Below are positions 31,919-37,310 of a stretch of 37,310 nucleotides of DNA, one piece after another (the first letter of the stretch is position 1; each line of letters opens with the position of its first letter). The notes beneath the pieces are model-generated. The model was given only the letters and a program-made list of their open reading frames with translations, did no database searches and was not told the origin of the DNA. The translations under genes and the position numbers were made by a program. This DNA is from Sphingobium ummariense RL-3 (GTDB taxonomy: Bacteria > Pseudomonadota > Alphaproteobacteria > Sphingomonadales > Sphingomonadaceae). Where the stretch lies: NCBI RefSeq assembly GCF_000447205.1, contig NZ_AUWY01000088.1, positions 1 to 37,310 of the forward strand. Direction: 5' to 3'.

Positions 31919-33064
31919 ATGTCTGGGCACTTTTCCGTGACTGATTACCTGCCTGCCGATTGGCGCGATGGCCTTTTTGCCGGCCGCATCCTGACGCGCG
32001 AAGGCCCCAGCCCCATTCTGGTTTCCGGCGGCATCGCCTATGACATGAGTCGCGTCGCCCCGACCGTCTCGCAACTGCTTGATCGTTCTTCCCTTTCAAC
32101 CGATGGCGGGAAAGCGCTGGGCGCGCTGGACGAGATCGACGCCGATCTGCTGAGCCCCGTCGACCTGCAGTGCGTCAAGGCCTGCGGCGTGACCTTCGCG
32201 GTTTCGGCGCTGGAGCGCGTGATCGAGGAGCGCGCTCGAGGCGACGCCAATGCCGCGCAAGACATCCGGTCGCGCATCGAGGAGCGCGTAGGTTCGTCCA
32301 TCCGTTCCGTGGTGCCGGGATCGCCAGAATCTGTTGCGCTGAAGGCGGCGCTGATCGAGGACGGCCTGTGGTCGCAATATCTGGAAGTCGCCATCGGCCC
32401 GGACGCCGAGGTGTTCACCAAGAGCCCGGTGCTTTCCACCGTCGGTGTTGGCGCGGACATCGGCATCCGTTCGGATTCCACCTGGAACAATCCCGAGCCG
32501 GAAATCGTGCTGGTCGTGAATTCGAAGGGCGAGGCCGTGGGCGCCACGCTGGGCAACGATGTCAACCTGCGCGACTTCGAGGGCCGGTCCGCCCTGCTGC
32601 TGGGCAAGGCCAAGGACAATAACGCGTCCTGCTCGCTCGGGCCGCTGATCCGCCTGTTCGACGACGGCTTCACCGTCGACGACGTGCGCAGCGCAGAGGT
32701 CGACTTGACCATCGACGGCCCCGAAGGCTATCGCCTGGAAGGCCGCAGCAGCATGAACCAGATCAGCCGCGATCCGCTGGACTTGGTTCGACAGACGCTG
32801 TCGGAGCACCAGTATCCCGATGGCTTCGCGCTGTTCCTGGGCACGCTTTTCGCCCCGGTGCAGGACCGCGACGAACCGGGGCGCGGCTTCACCCACAAGG
32901 TCGGCGACACGGTTGCCATCTCTACCCCGCGCCTTGGCCGGCTGGTCAATCGCGTCGTGACTTCGAAGGAAGCGACGCCCTGGACCTTCGGCGTCAGCGC
33001 CCTGATGACCAATCTTGCCGGACGCGGCCTGCTGTCCGCCAAACAGGAGGAAGTGACTGCATGA
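31919..33064 (+). CDS. xylX: 2-keto-3-deoxy-xylonate dehydratase (FAH family)
   Basis: A 381-residue enzyme of the Weimberg pathway that dehydrates 2-keto-3-deoxy-D-xylonate to 2-oxoglutarate semialdehyde. It aligns by eye along its length with Caulobacter XylX: LSPVDLQCVKACGVTFAVSA, LERVIEERARGDANAAQDIR, WSQYLEVAIGPDAEVFTKSP, WNNPEPEIVLVV, GNDVNLRDFEGRSALLLGKA and KDNNASCSLGPLIRLFD. The FAH-type metal ligands (acidic residues in EPE and the ND of GNDVN) are present. The start at 31919 has AGGAG seven bases upstream. The stop overlaps the xylB start (ATGA). It is first in the operon, behind the operator. Confidence 0.92.
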   Translation: MSGHFSVTDYLPADWRDGLFAGRILTREGPSPILVSGGIAYDMSRVAPTVSQLLDRSSLSTDGGKALGALDEIDADLLSPVDLQCVKACGVTFAVSALERVIEERARGDANAAQDIRSRIEERVGSSIRSVVPGSPESVALKAALIEDGLWSQYLEVAIGPDAEVFTKSPVLSTVGVGADIGIRSDSTWNNPEPEIVLVVNSKGEAVGATLGNDVNLRDFEGRSALLLGKAKDNNASCSLGPLIRLFDDGFTVDDVRSAEVDLTIDGPEGYRLEGRSSMNQISRDPLDLVRQTLSEHQYPDGFALFLGTLFAPVQDRDEPGRGFTHKVGDTVAISTPRLGRLVNRVVTSKEATPWTFGVSALMTNLAGRGLLSAKQEEVTA

Positions 33065-33819
33065 GCCGTGCCATCTACCCGAGCCTGAAGGGCAAGCGGG
33101 TCTTCATCAGTGGCGGCGGCAGCGGTATCGGCGAGGGTCTGGTCGAGGCGTTCGTGGCGCAGGGCGCGCGCGTCGCTTTCTGCGACATCGCGCAGGCGGA
33201 GAGCGATGCGCTGGTCGAACGCCTGGGCGATGCGGAATACGCCCCCGCCTTCTACCCGTGCGACCTGCGCGACATTGAAGCACTTCAGGCGATGATGGCA
33301 AAGGTTGACGCCGATCTGGGCGGGATCGACATTCTGATCAACAATGCCGCCAATGACGATCGACACAGCATCGACGATGTGACTCCCGCCTATTGGGACG
33401 ACCGCATGGCGGTGAACCTGCGCCACCTGTTCTTCGCCGCGCAGGCGGCGATCCCGGCGATGAAGCGGGCCGGCGGAGGTGTCATCGTCAACTTCGGGTC
33501 GATCAGCTGGCATCTGGCATTGCCCGAGCTGGTGCTTTATCAAACCGCCAAGGCGGCGATCGAGGGGCTGACCCGCAGCCTCGCGCGTGATCTGGGGCGG
33601 GAGAATATCCGCGTGAACACGATCATCCCCGGCAATGTGAAGACGCCGCGCCAGATGAAGTGGTACACGCCCGAGGGTGAGGCGGAGATCGTTTCCGCAC
33701 AGTGCCTCGATGGCCGCATTCTGCCGGCCGATGTTGCCGCGCTGGCGCTGTTCCTGGCATCGGACGATGCGCGGATGTGCACCGGGCACGATTATTTCAT
33801 CGACGCTGGCTGGCGCTGA
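33061..33819 (+). CDS. xylB: D-xylose 1-dehydrogenase (SDR family)
   Basis: A 252-residue short-chain dehydrogenase oxidising D-xylose to D-xylono-lactone with NAD. Cofactor motif GGGSGIGEGL (about 18-27), NNAAND (structural NNAG variant), catalytic Ser in NFGSISWH and YxxxK in LVLYQTAKAAIEG. The segments RRNDDRH-like NAANDDRHSIDDVTPAYWDD, NVKTPRQMKWYTPEGEAEIV and CTGHDYFIDAGWR match Caulobacter XylB, which separates it from generic SDRs. Activity on L-arabinose as well is possible. It overlaps xylX by four bases. Confidence 0.92.
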   Translation: MSRAIYPSLKGKRVFISGGGSGIGEGLVEAFVAQGARVAFCDIAQAESDALVERLGDAEYAPAFYPCDLRDIEALQAMMAKVDADLGGIDILINNAANDDRHSIDDVTPAYWDDRMAVNLRHLFFAAQAAIPAMKRAGGGVIVNFGSISWHLALPELVLYQTAKAAIEGLTRSLARDLGRENIRVNTIIPGNVKTPRQMKWYTPEGEAEIVSAQCLDGRILPADVAALALFLASDDARMCTGHDYFIDAGWR

Positions 33820-33823
33820 GATC

Positions 33824-34696
33824 ATGAGCGCCGAGCCCCAGAGCATTCTGTCCGTCGGCGCGATACTGGGCGAAGGCCCGGTCTGGGTCGAACGCGACGC
33901 CGCCGTCTGGTTCGTGGACATCAAGAGCCACCGCGTCCATCGCTTCGATCCGGCGACAGGTGAAGCACGCAGCTGGGATGCGCCTGGCCAGGTGGGCTGG
34001 GTTCTGCCGACCGACGACGGGCTGTTCGCGGCTGGCCTGCAGACCGGCGTCCACCGCTTCGATCCCGCGGACGGCAGCTTCACCCTGCTCCACGCTCCCG
34101 AGGCGCATCTGCCCGGCAACCGGCTGAACGATGCCACGGTCGATCCCGAGGGGGGCCTGTGGTTCGGATCTATGGACGATGCGGAAGAACAGGAGATCGG
34201 CCGCTTCTATCGCCTGCACAAGGGCGAAGTGGTCGAGAGCGGCCTGCCCGCCGTGTCGATCACCAACGGCCCCGCCCTCTCAGCCGACGGGCGGACGATC
34301 TATCACACCGACACGCTGGGCCGGAAGATCTGGCGCACGCGCATAGCGCAGGACGGCGCGCTGTCCGACACCAGCCTGTTCGTCGAGATCGAGGATGGCG
34401 CCGGCTATCCCGACGGTCCCGTGGTCGACGCGGAAGGATGCCTGTGGACGGGCCTGTTCGCCGGCTGGTCCGCGCGGCGCTACGATCCCGACGGCCGACT
34501 GATGCGGGAAGTCCGCTTCCCGGTCGCGAATATCACCAAGATCACCTTCGGCGGCCCGGACCTGACCACCGCCTACGCGACGACGGCGCGGAAGGGGCTG
34601 GACGCGACAGCGTTGACAGAGCAACCTCTGGCGGGCGATCTGTTCGCCTTCGATCCCGGGGTCGCCGGGCTGCCGGGCCATATCGCAACGATATAG
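33824..34696 (+). CDS. xylC: Xylonolactonase (SMP-30/gluconolactonase family)
   Basis: A 290-residue six-bladed propeller enzyme hydrolysing xylono-lactone to xylonate. SMP-30 metal-site segments are visible: LGEGPVWVERDAAVWFVDIK (Glu ligand), LNDATVDPEGGLWFGSMDD, ITNGPALSADGRTIYHTDTL (Asn ligand) and GYPDGPVVDAEGCLWTGLFA (Asp ligand). Its place directly after xylB gives the substrate. ATG 33824 lies four bases after the xylB stop; the longer open frame upstream overlaps xylB and is rejected. Confidence 0.9.
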   Translation: MSAEPQSILSVGAILGEGPVWVERDAAVWFVDIKSHRVHRFDPATGEARSWDAPGQVGWVLPTDDGLFAAGLQTGVHRFDPADGSFTLLHAPEAHLPGNRLNDATVDPEGGLWFGSMDDAEEQEIGRFYRLHKGEVVESGLPAVSITNGPALSADGRTIYHTDTLGRKIWRTRIAQDGALSDTSLFVEIEDGAGYPDGPVVDAEGCLWTGLFAGWSARRYDPDGRLMREVRFPVANITKITFGGPDLTTAYATTARKGLDATALTEQPLAGDLFAFDPGVAGLPGHIATI

Positions 34697-34714
34697 AAGA
34701 GCGGGAAGGATAGT

Positions 34715-36130
34715 ATGATGAGTGAGGGGAGCGCCGAAAGGGTCAACATGGCCTTTATCGCCGCGATCGTCGCCGTGGCGACGATCGGCGGGTTCATGTT
34801 CGGCTATGATTCCGGGGTCATCAACGGCACGCAGAAGGGCCTGGAAAGCGCCTTCGACCTCGGCAAGCTGGGTATCGGCATCAATGTCGGCGCGATCCTG
34901 GTAGGCTCATCGATCGGCGCGTTCATGGCCGGTCGCATGGCAGACCGGATCGGCCGTCGTGGCGTGATGATCCTGTCGGCCATCCTGTTCCTGGTCAGCG
35001 CGCTGCTCGCCGGCGCGGCCGGTTCCTCCGCCATCTTCATCTTCGCACGCATCATTGGCGGCCTGGGCGTCGGTGCGGCGAGCGTGATTTCGCCGGTCTA
35101 CATCTCCGAGGTGACGCCCGCCGCCGTGCGCGGTCGCCTGTCCAGCATCCAGCAGGTGATGATCATCTCCGGTCTGACCGGGGCGTTCGTCGCCAACTTC
35201 GTGCTGGCCCGCTATGCCGGCGGCTCCACCGCGGAGCTGTGGCTGGGCTTCCCGGCCTGGCGCTGGATGTTCTGGCTGCAGGCGATCCCCGCCGCGATCT
35301 ATTTCGTCGCGCTGCTCGGCATTCCTGAAAGCCCGCGCTACCTCGTGGCGCGCGGACAGGACGAGCGCGCCCATGCCGTGCTGACCAAGCTGTTCGGCGC
35401 CGAGACCGCGACCCGCAAGGTGGCGGAGATCCGTGCGAGCTTGGCCGCCGACCACCACCGCCCCAAGCTGAGCGACCTGATCGACAAGGCGAGCGGCAAG
35501 ATCCGCCCGATCGTCTGGACCGGCATCGGTCTGGCCGTCTTCCAGCAGTTGGTGGGCATCAACGTCGTCTTCTATTATGGCGCCACCCTGTGGGAAGCGG
35601 TCGGCTTTTCCGAGGACTATGCGCTGCAGATCAACATTCTGTCGGGCGCGCTGTCGATCGGCGCCTGCCTTGCCACCATCGCTCTGGTCGACAGGGTCGG
35701 CCGCAAGCCGCTGCTGCTGCTTGGCTCGGCTGGCATGGCGGTGACACTCGCCGTCGTCGCCTGGGCCTTCTCCACCGCCGTCACCGGTGCGGACGGCGCA
35801 GTGTCGCTGCCCGGCAATAATGGCGTGATCGCGTTGGTCGCCGCCAATCTCTACGTGATCTTCTTCAACCTCAGCTGGGGCCCGATCATGTGGGTGATGC
35901 TGGGCGAGATGTTCCCGAACCAGATCCGTGGCTCCGGCCTCGCCGTCTCGGGCTTCGCGCAGTGGATCGCCAACGCGCTGGTATCGGTGAGCTTCCCGTC
36001 GCTGGTCGTGTCGCCGGGGCTCGCCACCGCCTATGTCGGTTATGCGGTGTTCGCAGCGATCTCCTTCTTCTTCGTGCGCGCACTGGTGCACGAAACCAAG
36101 GGGCGCGAACTCGAGGACATGGTCGGCTGA
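34715..36130 (+). CDS. Sugar porter (MFS), probable D-xylose/H+ symporter
   Basis: A 471-residue transporter with twelve predicted helices. Sugar-porter signatures are all present: GFMFGYDSGVINGTQKG in helix 1, GRMADRIGRRGVM, PESPRYLVARGQ, QQLVGINVVFYYGATLW in helix 7 (sugar-binding QQ and N), VDRVGRKPLLLLG and the final VHETKGRELEDM. It resembles XylE/GalP-type proton symporters. Context between xylC and an aldose epimerase makes xylose the probable substrate; specificity cannot be read from sequence alone. GGAAGGA precedes the ATGATG start. Confidence 0.9.
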   Translation: MMSEGSAERVNMAFIAAIVAVATIGGFMFGYDSGVINGTQKGLESAFDLGKLGIGINVGAILVGSSIGAFMAGRMADRIGRRGVMILSAILFLVSALLAGAAGSSAIFIFARIIGGLGVGAASVISPVYISEVTPAAVRGRLSSIQQVMIISGLTGAFVANFVLARYAGGSTAELWLGFPAWRWMFWLQAIPAAIYFVALLGIPESPRYLVARGQDERAHAVLTKLFGAETATRKVAEIRASLAADHHRPKLSDLIDKASGKIRPIVWTGIGLAVFQQLVGINVVFYYGATLWEAVGFSEDYALQINILSGALSIGACLATIALVDRVGRKPLLLLGSAGMAVTLAVVAWAFSTAVTGADGAVSLPGNNGVIALVAANLYVIFFNLSWGPIMWVMLGEMFPNQIRGSGLAVSGFAQWIANALVSVSFPSLVVSPGLATAYVGYAVFAAISFFFVRALVHETKGRELEDMVG

Positions 36131-37017
36131 GCAAGGAACCGGTCATCCTGCGGGCGGGGGCGCTGGAAGCGGCCTTCTCGCCCGCCGCCGGCGGCGGGCT
36201 GTTGTGGTTTGCGCGCGGCGAGGCTGACCTGCTGCGGCGGGCCGCACCGGGCACGACCGCGCCGCTCGACCTCGCCAGCTTTCCGCTGGTGCCCTACGCC
36301 AACCGCATCGCCCATGGCCGGTTCCGGTTCGAAGGCGCGGACTATCAGGTGCCGCTCAATTTCGGCGACCATCCGCACAGCATCCACGGCGTCGGCTGGA
36401 CTACGCCTTGGGCCATTGACGCGCAGGCGGAAGACCGGCTGGAGCTGGTACACCGGCACGAAGCGGACGACCAATGGCCTTGGTCCTACGCAGCGCGGCA
36501 AGAGGCCGTGCTGGACGAGGACGGCCTTCGCATCACCCTCACTGTGCATAATCTGGATGCGCAGGCAATGCCCGCGGGTCTGGGCTTCCATCCCTATTTC
36601 GTGAAGGACGGCGCGACACGGCTCGGCTTCGGGGCGGAAGGGTTGTGGCTGTCCACGCCTGACATGCTGCCCGAGCGGGAAGTCGAGGCCGATGCGCTGG
36701 GCGACTGGTCGAAGCCGGCTCCGGTCGATGGCGATAGCCTAATCGACAATGCCTATGTGGGCTGGTCCGGCACTGCCACGATCTCGCGCGGCGACGGGGT
36801 GAAGCTGGTGCTGACCGGCCAGGACGCGCCCTATCTGCACTTCTACCGGCCACCGGGCGAGCAGTTCTTCTGCCTGGAGCCTGTCAGCCACCTGCCCGAT
36901 GCAGTCAACCGCCCGGCGGGCATGGAGGCGCTGGCGCCGGGCGCCAAACGGTCGCTGGCGATGGCGATCGCGGTGAAGGTGGACGAGGCGCTTCCGAACG
37001 CGGCAGAAATCGCCTAA
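36127..37017 (+). CDS. Aldose 1-epimerase family protein with probable CTG start
   Basis: A protein of about 296 residues of the GalM/mutarotase family, which interconverts alpha and beta sugar anomers. Visible features are PLVPYANRIAHGRFRFEG, GDHPHSIHGVGWTTPW (catalytic-type His), AGLGFHPYF and the C-terminal Glu region FFCLEPVSHLPDAVN. The family N-terminus, (M)SKEPVILRAGALEAAFSPAA, is preceded not by ATG, GTG or TTG but by CTG at 36127, which overlaps the transporter stop as CTGA, like the common ATGA overlap. I take this CTG as the start, by position. It should supply the anomer used by XylB. Confidence 0.85.
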   Translation: MSKEPVILRAGALEAAFSPAAGGGLLWFARGEADLLRRAAPGTTAPLDLASFPLVPYANRIAHGRFRFEGADYQVPLNFGDHPHSIHGVGWTTPWAIDAQAEDRLELVHRHEADDQWPWSYAARQEAVLDEDGLRITLTVHNLDAQAMPAGLGFHPYFVKDGATRLGFGAEGLWLSTPDMLPEREVEADALGDWSKPAPVDGDSLIDNAYVGWSGTATISRGDGVKLVLTGQDAPYLHFYRPPGEQFFCLEPVSHLPDAVNRPAGMEALAPGAKRSLAMAIAVKVDEALPNAAEIA

Positions 37018-37052
37018 GCTGCCCGCGACTGCAGCAGCGAGAGAAAAAGTCC

Positions 37053-37310
37053 ATGCAATTTCTGCGGACCGCCTTCTGGGTCGTCATCGCCGTCGCCCTC
37101 GCCTTCTTCTGCATGGCGAACTACAAGAATGTAGAAGTCCGGTTGTGGGGCGACATCGTCATGGAGACCAAATTGCCGGTGCTCCTGATCGGCGCCTTCC
37201 TGCTCGGCGCCCTGCCCTTCTGGGTGATGGCGCGCGCGACACGCTGGCGCATGAAGCGGCGGATCGAAAGCACGGAGCGGGCGCTGGCCGCCGCGACCGC
37301 TGCCGCAGCG
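37053..37310 (+). CDS. LapA-domain membrane protein, truncated by window end
   Basis: The first 86 codons of a small membrane protein. Two hydrophobic segments are seen, FLRTAFWVVIAVALAFFCMA (about 3-22) and LPVLLIGAFLLGALPFWVMA (about 42-61), with NYKNVEVRLWGD between them and a basic cytoplasmic tail starting RWRMKRRIESTERAL. This is the layout of the lipopolysaccharide assembly protein A (LapA, DUF1049) domain, in Escherichia coli linked to control of LPS synthesis. The 3' end lies beyond the window. The ribosome-binding site is weak (GAGAGAAA). Confidence 0.8.
   Translation, partial: MQFLRTAFWVVIAVALAFFCMANYKNVEVRLWGDIVMETKLPVLLIGAFLLGALPFWVMARATRWRMKRRIESTERALAAATAAAA

Overview
The window reads as chromosomal DNA from a sphingomonad-type alphaproteobacterium (Sphingomonas/Sphingobium group). 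The backbone is GC-rich and dense. It has one long bifunctional RelA/SpoT homologue, a Weimberg-type xylose operon whose XylX and XylB closely resemble the Caulobacter enzymes, and the two-hairpin REP repeats common in these genomes. Assignment is by gene content only. AT-richer patches at about 230-2240, 12300-12870, 17990-18460 and 23800-25600 look accessory.

Layout. 1-2290: a complete 2,004-bp IS1595-family element (233-2236) with imperfect terminal inverted repeats and an 8-bp target duplication (A8 on both sides). It carries a DUF3800 passenger gene, a small coupled ORF and the transposase, and it sits in the T-tract of a terminator. 2291-7625: housekeeping and envelope genes (glycine-zipper protein, a phytase-like esterase with a split signal peptide, rpmB, a small membrane protein, tadA, a large GT-C-like membrane protein, GtrA). 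7636-12294: a LytS/LytTR two-component pair and an HxlR regulator, divergent from the stringent-response gene rsh. 12374-12873: a decayed toxin-antitoxin pair. 13194-14181: rplJ-rplL with leader and terminator. 14521-17825: OmpA-family protein, lipoprotein solute-binding protein, DUF4112 protein. 17990-23700 (all minus): lipoprotein, RNase T2, nadC, cardiolipin synthase, nadA, integral membrane protein. 23872-25490: a translationally coupled DUF262 + HEPN pair, the best candidate for an undescribed defence or toxin module. 25711-25842: an array of about twelve 11-bp units in the gap between the HEPN gene and purB. 25916-28234: purB, an EF-hand protein and a 59-residue membrane protein. 28289-31735: ligD-ku non-homologous end joining operon. 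31919-37017: xylX-xylB-xylC-transporter-epimerase operon behind a LacI-type operator. 37053-end: lapA, cut by the window edge.

How the genes work together. The epimerase, transporter, dehydrogenase, lactonase and XylX would import xylose and oxidise it towards 2-oxoglutarate; xylonate dehydratase and the semialdehyde dehydrogenase are not here. NadA and NadC supply two steps of NAD synthesis, without nadB. Ku and LigD form a complete two-protein end-joining system.

The most interesting observations are the IS1595 element carrying DUF3800, the DUF262-HEPN pair, the 11-bp array, and three gene starts or frames that have been altered (phytase-like gene, antitoxin, epimerase).
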